DNA from: Anaerolineae bacterium
Lineage (GTDB): Bacteria > Chloroflexota > Anaerolineae > B4-G1
Direction: 5' to 3'
Length of the DNA stretch: 26,822 bases
NCBI GenBank assembly: GCA_030612585.1
Contig: JAUWNP010000046.1
Location: 1 to 26,822 of the forward strand
Positions 1-6,793 of the stretch are shown piece after piece. Numbering within the stretch: the first letter of the stretch is position 1; each line of letters begins with the position of its first letter. The translations under genes and the position numbers were made by a program. Below the pieces are notes generated by a model. The model worked only from the letters and a program-made list of their open reading frames with translations. It had not been told where the DNA came from and did not search any database.

Positions 1-2
1 TG

Positions 3-125
3 CGGCAGAGACTGGCTCGATTTGTGCGGAAAACGCTATCGTTCTCCAAGTCAGACGTTTATCACGAAGCGGTGCTGAAGATGTATCTCCACTACTACAA
101 CACAGTGTGGTGTCCCATCAGTTAA
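3..125 (+). CDS. IS1-family transposase, C-terminal fragment (5' end outside window)
   Basis: An open frame runs in from the window edge and ends at TAA 123-125. It encodes about 40 residues that include the words RLARFVRKTLSFSKSD and LKMYLHYYN. These match the conserved end of the IS1 InsB/DDE transposase, where an (F/L)SFSKS segment precedes a helical tail. The enzyme would cut and join IS ends. Only the tail is visible, so integrity and any programmed frameshift cannot be judged. The stop codon falls inside the terminal inverted repeat, as is usual for IS1. Confidence 0.8.
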   Translation, partial: RQRLARFVRKTLSFSKSDVYHEAVLKMYLHYYNTVWCPIS

Positions 126-140
126 TATGTAACCACTACC
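113..140 (+). mobile_element. Right terminal inverted repeat of IS1-family element
   Basis: Directly around the transposase stop, the sequence read on the minus strand from 140 begins GGTAGTGGTTACATATTAAC. This resembles the IS1 end (GGT-ATG--... CCAACTTACTGAT) in position, length and the terminal GGT. The left end and target duplication lie outside the window, so the exact boundary (140 versus 143) is uncertain. Confidence 0.6.
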
Positions 141-332
141 ACCAATGGGTTCATCATCACCAAAAGTGGTACCGATTGGCAAAGCAATCGTTCGTCGCTG
201 GGGTTCAAAGGCATTGGAACATATTGCCAAAATGCATTTCAAGACAACAGATCAAATTCTAGGGCGTCGGCGGTAATTCGGATATAGGAATCCACCAACC
301 TGAACGTCAACGGTGGAGAAGGGGCCAGGTCT
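141..332. other. Spacer between IS end and first cassette; possible interrupted gene start on minus strand
   Basis: There is no confident gene here. On the minus strand an ATG at 242 opens a frame whose first ~35 codons (MKCILAICSNAFEPQRRTIA...) look protein-like and run straight into the IS end. It may be the 5' stump of a gene interrupted by the IS. It has no clear ribosome-binding site and I recognise no family. No attC-like structure is visible upstream of the first cassette gene, so its left boundary may have been lost when the IS arrived. Confidence 0.25.
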
Positions 333-1625
333 ATGACCCGAAATCTACAGGATAAGGCGCAGGAGCATATCAATCGTAATGAGTGGGAGCAGGCGGTTAG
401 TCTTTTAGAACAAGCCAGGCAGAAAGAGGCTGAAAACCCCTACGTATTGGGGCCTCTAGCCTTTTGTTGTTCTCGGCTGAAGCGGTATGCACAGGCCATT
501 GATCTTTACAAACAACTATGTCAGTTGCAACCTGACGTTGCCCGTTGGCCTTATGGTTTGGGTTATCAGTACTATGACCAGCAACAGTATGTTCAAGCCA
601 TTGAGCATTTTAATCGGGCTTTGGAAATTGACTCTAAATATATCGCCGTTCTTTATCGCAAGGGCTATGCACTTTCCACCCTCGAAGGCAAATGGGGAGA
701 AGCATTAACCACCTTTGAGCATTGCCGCAAGGCTTATCATGCTTTACTAAATGGCGATGCCAAAGATAGAGAACGCAAGCATTACGCCAACGGCTGCTAT
801 CAACAGGGCAAGCTCTTCCTTGAAGCTGGTAACTATCGGTTGGCCGAAGAACGATTGCACGAAGCTGTAACTTTGAAACAAGATGATCCCAATGTCCACT
901 ATGCTATGGGCAAGGTCAATCTGAAAGTTGAGCATTTTGACCGTGCAATTGAAAATTTCAAAACAGCACAACGACTGTCTAAACAGCCTCAACATTACAT
1001 CCTTGACTTTCTAGCACGCGCTTATACCGGTGCCGGTCAACTTCAAGAGGCTATCAGAGTGTATGAGCAGATGCCGCCATCTATCCACAACCGCCCTTAT
1101 ATTCTGCGCAATATGGGGAGCGTCTATGCCAAGCTGGATTTGTTAGACAAAGCAGAACATACCTTCCGAGAGGCGGTGAAAAAAGAGCATCGCAACCATA
1201 ACGGACATTATGAGCTAGGGTTGGTTTATCAACGACGAGGCAAATGGCTTGAAGCAGTTCAAGAGCTAAAGACTGCAATTGCATTGCGTCAGAAATATTA
1301 TAGCCGCCCCTTTCCCAATGCCGAGCAAGCCCTGGCCGACTTGTTAGTTGAGCATCCAGAAGCAGCAACTACGCCGGCTTATGAGCAGGTCAAAATACCG
1401 GCTTCGCCATCTGGTCGACCTGTAGGACAGGTGAAGAGATATTTTGAGGATCGCGGCTTTGGCTTCCTGGAAGTTGAAGACAGCAAAGACGATCTTTTCT
1501 TTCACATCACGCAAGTGGAAAGCCGTGATGGTGTGCAATCTGGCGAATACTTGGAATACAGCATTGGTGAGGGAAAAAAGGGGCCTCAATCTGTTAATCT
1601 CAAAGTTTTGGAGAGTCCCAATTGA
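333..1625 (+). CDS. TPR-repeat protein fused to C-terminal cold-shock domain (cassette gene 1)
   Basis: 430 residues. Residues ~1-340 are tandem tetratricopeptide repeats (W-x-x-A-x-x-x-L-E-x-A spacing; the last clear repeat reads NHNGHYELGLVYQRRGKWLEA). A short linker with small and polar residues leads into a cold-shock OB fold at 365-430, with an RNP1-like GFGFLEV and an RNP2-like DDLFFHIT. Cold-shock domains bind single-stranded RNA or DNA and TPRs bind proteins, so a protein-guided nucleic-acid binder is the simplest reading. The start is supported by GGAGAAGGGG upstream of ATG 333. Base composition is lower in GC than in most of the window. The stop lies 55 bp before an attC-like site, so this looks like the gene of a mobile cassette. 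Its cellular role is unknown. Confidence 0.85.
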   Translation: MTRNLQDKAQEHINRNEWEQAVSLLEQARQKEAENPYVLGPLAFCCSRLKRYAQAIDLYKQLCQLQPDVARWPYGLGYQYYDQQQYVQAIEHFNRALEIDSKYIAVLYRKGYALSTLEGKWGEALTTFEHCRKAYHALLNGDAKDRERKHYANGCYQQGKLFLEAGNYRLAEERLHEAVTLKQDDPNVHYAMGKVNLKVEHFDRAIENFKTAQRLSKQPQHYILDFLARAYTGAGQLQEAIRVYEQMPPSIHNRPYILRNMGSVYAKLDLLDKAEHTFREAVKKEHRNHNGHYELGLVYQRRGKWLEAVQELKTAIALRQKYYSRPFPNAEQALADLLVEHPEAATTPAYEQVKIPASPSGRPVGQVKRYFEDRGFGFLEVEDSKDDLFFHITQVESRDGVQSGEYLEYSIGEGKKGPQSVNLKVLESPN

Positions 1626-1680
1626 AACGAGAATCCTATTGAAGTAGTAGAAAAGGTTGCTTTGGTATAGGGGAAAGGCT

Positions 1681-1807
1681 GGCTAACCAATCGCTGCACC
1701 CGACCGCGCTACGCGCGCGCAAATCGGCGGCCAAACGCGCATTTAGCGTACTTTCTAGCGAGGTTGCTCACGCCGCATCCGCACGGCGGGTGAGCTCACC
1801 CGTTATG
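1681..1807 (+). other. attC-like integron recombination site (attC1)
   Basis: The 5' end GGCTAAC (R''-like, 1681-1687) is followed by a left arm whose GCT-G-CACCCG-A-CCG is the reverse complement of the right arm at 1785-1797, except for an unpaired G and an unpaired A. An extrahelical G in one arm is the hallmark that lets integrases choose a strand. The right end reads CCGTTATG and stops where the group II intron begins. Joining across the intron gives GTTATGC, matching GTTRRRY at five of seven positions or better. Total length (~128 bp) is within the known attC range. It sits 55 bp after the cassette 1 stop, the usual geometry. Confidence 0.75.
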
Positions 1808-2739
1808 GTGCGACACGAAGTTGTGCAAGTAGCTGTTGTGATCGTCGTATCATCAGGACTCACGGCGATACGACGAGACACAACCCGGCGTTCTGCCGCC
1901 GGTATGCTACCCGGACACGCGCCACTGGTAACGGTGGGGTGTGAAGCTCCGGGGACAAGTGTATCCCTCATCCCAACTAGCGAACGCCAGGGATGGCAAC
2001 GGAACCGCGAGGGAACGTTGCGACTATCAGCACCAAGGTGGTCGGGGGCTCGGATTGTGTAGTATGGTTAACACATGTGAACCGCTGATAAACGTCGTCA
2101 ATGAGAACAAGCCAAAGGTGCTGACTTGCCTCAAAAGGGCATAAAGGCTTGGGCCAAAAGGCAAGGGGTCAGGTATGAGTGCTCCTAACTCATTCATCGC
2201 AGATGTTGCGCCCCCGGCGGAGAGGCGGAACCTAACCTAACCTACGCAGGTACTTGCGCAAAACGTGGTAAGCCCGTAGGTCTCCCGGTGGACACGGCCA
2301 CACGGGAAAGCGAACTGCGAGGTGAGCCGATGGGCCTGCGGGTAGGGGATGGTGGAAGAAGCGAATGCTTCCCTGTAATGGGGAGGATAGAGGTTGAACC
2401 TGGAGAGTGCGCCGTGAGAGCACTCGAAAGGGTACATCACCTCACGCGAAAGCGGGCAGACTTCCTATCCAGGTCGCTCGTCACGAGAAAGTCCGGCGAA
2501 CCACTTTCGAGAGGGAAAGCAAATGACGGCGGGCTTAGTCCTAGCTGGTGCGCCCTCTAGTGTGACGAAAGTCCACGTGGTGGCTCCAAGCGTGTATCGT
2601 GAAGGTATGATAATGTGGTATGATTATCACAGCGGGTCCTACCAGGGGGCCTTTTGAGCGGCTCGAGCCGGATGACGCGAAAGTGTCAAGTCCGGTTCCT
2701 AGGGGGCTGGGGGGCAGTAATGCCCCCTGGCTACCCGAC
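1808..2739 (+). ncRNA. Group II intron without an ORF, inserted in attC1 core
   Basis: The 5' end is GTGCGAC, the group II 5' consensus. The interior carries stretches typical of bacterial group II domain I and II-III, such as GTGTGAAGCTCCGG (~1938), CCGCGAGGGAACGTTGCG (~2006) and GGTGGAAGAAGCGAATGCTT (~2350). A 34-nt domain V lies at 2665-2698 and a domain VI-like G/C-rich stem with an unpaired GTAA follows at ~2702-2736. The 3' end is GAC at 2737-2739. No reverse transcriptase/maturase frame exists anywhere in its 932 nt, so mobility or efficient splicing would need a maturase from elsewhere. Boundaries are fixed by restoration of the attC core on exon joining. Assignment to a class (A-F) was not attempted. 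Confidence 0.8.
2665..2698 (+). ncRNA. Group II intron domain V (catalytic hairpin)
   Basis: This is 34 nt, exactly the classic length. The lower stem GAGCCGGAT pairs with GTCCGGTTC, including the G-U pairs expected there. The catalytic AGC triad is at 2666-2668. A two-nucleotide bulge (AA, 2688-2689) sits where consensus has AC or similar. The upper stem GACGC/GTGTC is capped by a GAAA tetraloop at 2679-2682. All elements needed for metal binding and catalysis look intact. Confidence 0.88.
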
Positions 2740-2760
2740 CGGCTCAAATGGGGGACATAG

Positions 2761-4236
2761 ATGAGAGAAGACTTTGAGGTCTCAATTCATTTCACACACT
2801 GCTTCGACGTGAATCCCGATGCAGTGGACGAATATGGAGCCTTCGATGTGTCGCTTATCAACGACCTTCCGCTTTTCATAGATCCGTTCTTGCTGTTCAA
2901 CAGCGACAAGGCTGAGTATCAGTCACTACATGAGGGTATGATTCGCTACCTACGCTTTCTCAGAGACAAGGCGATTGTCGGCGCTACGACACCCGCTCTG
3001 ATTCGTGCTTGGTATACCTTTCCTGAACTCAAACAGACCTGGCTGGGCTTCTCTCAAGTAGGAAACGCGGGCAGGGGTCTCGGTCGCGACTTTGCGTTTT
3101 CACTGCACAGGAATCTGCATACTGTCTTCTCTAGTTTCGGCGACGAGGAAGTCACACAAGGAAGTCATTTAGAGAAGCTGACCTTGATCAGAGATGGCGT
3201 CGGCAGAGACAAGATAAGCGATTTCACCACCAACCTGATCAAGGAGTATCTCCTTCGCTTCACTCAGCAATTTGCAGAGGTTCACCTTCCGCCAGATCGA
3301 ACCAGTCGATTTGCCGTTCCCAAGGTCCGCTTCAATTATGAAACGGAAACATGGCAACCGGGCTTGTTCGTTCTACCCCGTTGGCGCGATGATTTCGTTG
3401 TACTCACCCCGAAGGACATGCTAACGAGGGATGACATTTGGATAAACAAGTCGGACATGATAGGGCAGTACGACCAGATCGTTGATGCTCTCCCCGACGA
3501 CCAACTCCGTGCACAACTAAACAACTACCTCATCCGGGTACTTCCTGAGAAGCCAACTGCAGCTGAGAAACGAGACGCCATCACCCTCACCATCCGCCGG
3601 TATCCGGAGTTCCTCGAATACTACATCCGGTACAAGGAAGAACGAGGAGATGACGCCGTCTTCGTCAGCGAGGACCAAGTCGCCTGGTCGCAATGTCTCT
3701 TCGTTGATCAAACGCGTGTCCTGGCATCACGCCTGCTGCAATACACCGGGTTTTACGATCTTGTCGGGGATACTCTCGCCGAGGCAAGACAACGCGCCGA
3801 GTTCCTGAAGGATGTGGTCGAGAACAAGGGCGGATGGCGACTCTTCTATGTGAATCGTGAACCTGTGAGACGCGAAAGGGACCTTCACATTCTCTATCGG
3901 CTTACTTGGTTCGCAACACCATCTGACGTGAGCCGGGAGGTCGACAATGGTCGTGGACCTGCTGACTTCAAGATCTCACGCGGTAGTCTAGACAAGTCCA
4001 TCATCGAATTCAAGCTAGCCAGCAATTCCCATCTGAAGCGCAACCTCCACAAACAGGTGGAGATCTACAAGAAGGCCAGCGACGCTGATAAGGGCCTGAA
4101 AGTCATCATCTACTTCACTGAGCGCGAGTACAAGAGAGTCATGGCCATACTTGGTGAACTTGGCATGAAGGGAGACCCGAACATCATTCTGATTGACGCG
4201 AGGTCCGATAACAAGCCCTCCGCGTCCAAGGCATGA
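2761..4236 (+). CDS. PD-(D/E)XK nuclease-like protein of unknown family (cassette gene 2)
   Basis: 491 residues, ATG at 2761 with GGGGGA at 2750-2755 as ribosome-binding site. That site lies in the cassette just downstream of the intron 3' end. I do not recognise the N-terminal ~390 residues, which contain FDVSLINDLPLFIDPFLLFN near the start. The C-terminal region has GPADFK (D402), then EFK (E416, K418), then a helix with QVEIYKKA and a strand KVIIYFTE. That is the D-x(n)-E-x-K core plus following Q/Y helix of PD-(D/E)XK nucleases. The protein may therefore cut DNA or RNA, perhaps as a defence effector, but this rests on the motif alone. The gene is followed 58 bp later by an attC-like site, which marks it as a cassette. 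Confidence 0.75.
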   Translation: MREDFEVSIHFTHCFDVNPDAVDEYGAFDVSLINDLPLFIDPFLLFNSDKAEYQSLHEGMIRYLRFLRDKAIVGATTPALIRAWYTFPELKQTWLGFSQVGNAGRGLGRDFAFSLHRNLHTVFSSFGDEEVTQGSHLEKLTLIRDGVGRDKISDFTTNLIKEYLLRFTQQFAEVHLPPDRTSRFAVPKVRFNYETETWQPGLFVLPRWRDDFVVLTPKDMLTRDDIWINKSDMIGQYDQIVDALPDDQLRAQLNNYLIRVLPEKPTAAEKRDAITLTIRRYPEFLEYYIRYKEERGDDAVFVSEDQVAWSQCLFVDQTRVLASRLLQYTGFYDLVGDTLAEARQRAEFLKDVVENKGGWRLFYVNREPVRRERDLHILYRLTWFATPSDVSREVDNGRGPADFKISRGSLDKSIIEFKLASNSHLKRNLHKQVEIYKKASDADKGLKVIIYFTEREYKRVMAILGELGMKGDPNIILIDARSDNKPSASKA

Positions 4237-4294
4237 ACTCTCCGATCCTTGATGGTAGATCAGTTGTTCAGTCGTGGCCGTCGCCGATCAAGCC

Positions 4295-4426
4295 GCATAA
4301 CAAGCGGATGGAGCCGACCTTGCTGTATCGGCGCTCAAATGCTGATAGTTGGTGTTCCGCAGAATGCCTTTGCAGCGGAGTAGCGTAGCATAAGCCGCAA
4401 GGCGGCTCATCCGCCAGCCGTTCGGC
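4295..4426 (+). other. attC-like integron recombination site (attC2)
   Basis: It begins GCATAAC (4295-4301). Its reverse complement GTTATGC is exactly the core that opens cassette 2 once the intron is removed, as expected if this attC and that cassette start were joined in a circular intermediate. The left arm GCGGATG-G-AGCCG-A-CC pairs with GGCGGCTCATCCGC at 4401-4414, again leaving one unpaired G and one unpaired A. It ends GTTCGGC (4420-4426), one mismatch from GTTRRRY. Length is 132 bp. Caveat: the right end overlaps one arm of a separate hairpin (4417-4473), so the 3' border could belong to that repeat. Confidence 0.65.
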
Positions 4427-4473
4427 GGCTGCGCTCTCCCCCAAAAAGCGGGGGAGGCTTCCCGCCGAACGGC
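4417..4473. repeat. Nested inverted repeat abutting attC2
   Basis: Perfect 12-bp arms GCCGTTCGGCGG (4417-4428) and CCGCCGAACGGC (4462-4473) enclose a second stem CTCCCCC/GGGGGAG (4436-4442/4450-4456) with loop AAAAAGC. The rest of 4427-4535 holds no gene. It could be a palindromic repeat element, or a transcription stop for either flanking gene, although no T-run follows on either strand. Confidence 0.7.
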
Positions 4474-4535
4474 GCGGCGGAATCCGCTGCTTCGTCGTCG
4501 GGGCTATGCATTTCAACAACCACTGTACGGGGCTA

Positions 4536-6119
4536 TCAAAAATCGTAAACGGCAACTGCCGAGCCGCAAGACCCGCGCCGCTGCCCCTGTCCCAGATGGT
4601 AGGCCAGGTCGGCCAACGCCCGCCGCTTGACCCGCTCCGGGATATCGGCGTCCATCCGCCGAACTGTATCCCGCCGCAGCATCCGGGAGACGAAACGGGC
4701 ATACAAGTCCCCCCGGTTGCCCGGTACCGACTCTCCCGCCGCCCCCGCCTCCTTGATCAGCCACAGGATGAGGGGCGTCCGGGCCAGCGCCCGCAGCCGC
4801 TCGTCCAACCGGACGTACAGGTCATCCCCGCGCTCGTTCAGGTGCTCCACCAGGTAGGCCCGCGCCTGCTCGTCGCCAATGGTCTGCACCACCACCGCCC
4901 GCCCCACCTCCCCTCGCAGCCGCCGCCACAGTTCATCCTGCGCCCGGCTGGTCAGGATCACCGGGTGACGGGGATAGGCGGCCATCCAGCGCACCAGTTC
5001 ACCGGTCAGCCGATCCCGATAGGGGGGTGGCACCTCGTTCAGCCCATCGAATAGGAAGATGCAGCGGCTTCCTCCCTCCTTGAGCAAGGCGGCCAGCGCC
5101 CGCTCGTCGTCCAGACGCAGGCAGCCTGTCTCCTGAAGAAGCGCCCGCACCCACGTCGCCAGCGGGGTGCCGTCGTAGTGGAACAGCCGCACCAGCACCG
5201 GCACGGTCGGCTCCGGCCCCGCGCATAGTTCCCACGCCAGCCGCTCCAGCGAGACCGTTTTGCCGGAGCCTGGCTCCCCCAGCACCAGGAGCCGGTCGGC
5301 GGCATGGAGCATCCGGAGCAGATTCTCCCTCGGCCCCAGCCGTCCTGTCTGGTAGGGGGAGGCCTCGATGGGAAGTGTGACCCCTTCCTCCTGGATGTAG
5401 GCCGGCATCCCACCCCAGCGGGCGCGGGCCTCGGCCTCCAGACGCTCTCGCAGGGTGGCCTGGTGGCGAGTCACGGCGTGGGAGGAGGGAATGGTCACTT
5501 CCGCCCCCTGGTAAACCACGGTGGTCAGGGTAATGGACACGCCCCGATCAGCCAGGAAGAACTCTTCCACAATATCCGGGTGCCGCTTCACCTTCTCGTC
5601 AAGTTCGGTCCCAGCCCAGAAGTGGCACTCCATCTCCCCGGCGCAGCGATCACGCACCTGCTGGCGGGTGTTGGCCGAAACGTCGCAGGTGACGAGGAAC
5701 ACCAGCCCCGCCGGGCGTTGGTCCTCCGGCAGCGCCAGCACCTTCTCGACTTCCGCCAGCGCGTCCTTCGGGCCAAAGCGTTGCACCCGCTTGCACTGGA
5801 AGGCCCACAGCACACCCTCGCGCCAGGCGACGATGTCGCGCCCCTGTTCGCTGCCCGCCGCGCCCAGGTGTTCGGCCCGTTCGTACCCCTTCGCCAAGCT
5901 CACCGCCACGCCTGCCACGAGAGTACTCTCGCAGTGGAGTACTCGCGGTGGCAGGGCAGGCTCCTTCGACAGGCTCCCCTCGACTACGCTCGGGGCAGGC
6001 AGGGCAGTCTCCTCGCGCTCGACCAGCCACAGGCACAGCCGCTCAAAGTCACGCGGCGACAGTTTGTCGAAGGGCAGGGTGTGGGTTGTGCCGGTGATAG
6101 AGGGTTGGGACCCGGTCAA
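4536..6119 (-). CDS. Mrr-like nuclease-NACHT NTPase, C-terminally truncated
   Basis: 527 residues. TTG start at 6119 with GGAGG eight bases upstream. Residues ~17-190 form a restriction-endonuclease-like (Mrr) domain with GRDIVAW (D95), QCK (Q108, K110) and FLVTCDVS. A NACHT P-loop NTPase follows, with Walker A GEPGSGKT (281-288), Walker B CIFLFDG (353-359) running into LNEV, and LTSRAQ as sensor. Bacterial NACHT proteins of this kind act in anti-phage defence: a C-terminal sensor triggers the N-terminal effector. Here the helical region after the NACHT ends abruptly at ALADLAYHLGQGQRRG, and the last ~11 residues look foreign. The sensor is therefore missing and the gene is probably inactive or a remnant. 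Residues ~37-77 derive from two repeat elements inserted in frame (see repeats at 5915-6005). Confidence 0.8.
   Translation of the reverse strand: MTGSQPSITGTTHTLPFDKLSPRDFERLCLWLVEREETALPAPSVVEGSLSKEPALPPRVLHCESTLVAGVAVSLAKGYERAEHLGAAGSEQGRDIVAWREGVLWAFQCKRVQRFGPKDALAEVEKVLALPEDQRPAGLVFLVTCDVSANTRQQVRDRCAGEMECHFWAGTELDEKVKRHPDIVEEFFLADRGVSITLTTVVYQGAEVTIPSSHAVTRHQATLRERLEAEARARWGGMPAYIQEEGVTLPIEASPYQTGRLGPRENLLRMLHAADRLLVLGEPGSGKTVSLERLAWELCAGPEPTVPVLVRLFHYDGTPLATWVRALLQETGCLRLDDERALAALLKEGGSRCIFLFDGLNEVPPPYRDRLTGELVRWMAAYPRHPVILTSRAQDELWRRLRGEVGRAVVVQTIGDEQARAYLVEHLNERGDDLYVRLDERLRALARTPLILWLIKEAGAAGESVPGNRGDLYARFVSRMLRRDTVRRMDADIPERVKRRALADLAYHLGQGQRRGSCGSAVAVYDF
5915..6005. repeat. Two palindromic repeat elements inside the NACHT gene
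   Basis: The first (about 5917-5957) pairs TGCCACGAGAGTACT-type and AGTACTCGCGGTGGCA-type arms. The second (about 5968-6000) contains CTTCGACAGGCTC and GACTACGCTCGGGG, words of a palindromic repeat that is common between genes in many bacteria. Both are read in frame and add ~40 residues to the Mrr domain between VERE and KGYERAEHL, which would otherwise be contiguous. Confidence 0.6.
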
Positions 6120-6186
6120 ATGTGCGCCTCCTGTGATCTGTCTACCGCCACCACTGCGATTTCGGGTATCTTCTCAATACCTTGGG

Positions 6187-6235
6187 GGAACGCGACCATC
6201 TTGGTCGCCAGATGCCAGCAAGATGCTGGCGTTCC
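6187..6235. repeat. Cruciform-type inverted repeat upstream of NACHT gene
   Basis: Outer arms GGAACGC (6187-6193) and GCGTTCC (6229-6235) enclose two side-by-side hairpins: GACCA-TCT-TGGTC (6194-6206) and GCCAGCA-AGA-TGCTGGC (6214-6230). This clover-like layout suggests a palindromic intergenic repeat (REP or MITE-like). It also sits between the flavodoxin stop and the NACHT start, so it could limit read-through. Confidence 0.75.
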
Positions 6236-6259
6236 TCCATCTCATGTGTCTTGTACACC

Positions 6260-6793
6260 CTACAGGCGTCGTGGCAGTTGTGTCACGTCCCGCCTGACTT
6301 TTCTCAGGTCTTCTGCGTTGGGCCGCCCCCTGATATCCCCCAGCCGGCCCCGGGTACTCGCTTCCTCTGAGCCATGGAACTCACCCACCACGTACCACTC
6401 ATCCAATACGGTAAAACCCAGGTGCTCGAAGAACTGCCCGGCATACTTGCCTGCGGGAATGGCCTCGTTGATGCCTGTATGCGGCCCAGAATACGTGCAA
6501 AAAATCAGCGCGTTCTTTCCAGGGACTTTCGGGGCGCCCACTCTTACGCGACCCTGCCTCCTATACTCAGCGAACTTACTCTTCAGGAACTTATCCACCG
6601 GTTTAGGAGGAGACCATTGATAGGACGGAAAACCGATGCAGATCAAGTCATAGTCATAGAAGTTGATATCTGCGGCTTCCTCCGTCCTCTTGAGCAAAAC
6701 CTCAATGCCGGCCGCTTCCAAGGCTTCGTTGATGGCCAGGGCCACTTTCTCAGTGTTCCCGGTTTTTGACCAGTAGATGATGGCGGCTTTCAT
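6260..6793 (-). CDS. Flavodoxin family protein
   Basis: 177 residues, ATG with GGAGGTG nine bases upstream. The N-terminus reads AAIIYWSKTGNTEKVA: residues 9-14 (SKTGNT) form the phosphate-binding loop for FMN after a hydrophobic first strand. YDLICIGFPSYQWSPP (around 50-65) is the second FMN loop and NALIFCTYSGPHTG the third. Length and order fit a stand-alone flavodoxin/NAD(P)H-quinone-reductase-like fold acting as a cytoplasmic one- or two-electron carrier or reductase. No ferredoxin domain is present. It is encoded just upstream of the NACHT gene on the same strand (141-nt gap with an inverted repeat), so co-transcription is doubtful. The physiological partner is unknown. Confidence 0.88.
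   Translation of the reverse strand: MKAAIIYWSKTGNTEKVALAINEALEAAGIEVLLKRTEEAADINFYDYDLICIGFPSYQWSPPKPVDKFLKSKFAEYRRQGRVRVGAPKVPGKNALIFCTYSGPHTGINEAIPAGKYAGQFFEHLGFTVLDEWYVVGEFHGSEEASTRGRLGDIRGRPNAEDLRKVRRDVTQLPRRL

Noticed and set aside
1790..2560. Several short frames within the intron as possible genes
   Set aside because: They lie in group II RNA domains, overlap on both strands and match no reverse transcriptase.
5304..6620. Long plus-strand open frame (438 codons) over the NACHT and flavodoxin genes
   Set aside because: Antisense to two genes with clear domains; rich in His/Pro/Arg, no domain and no ribosome-binding site. GC-rich shadow frame.
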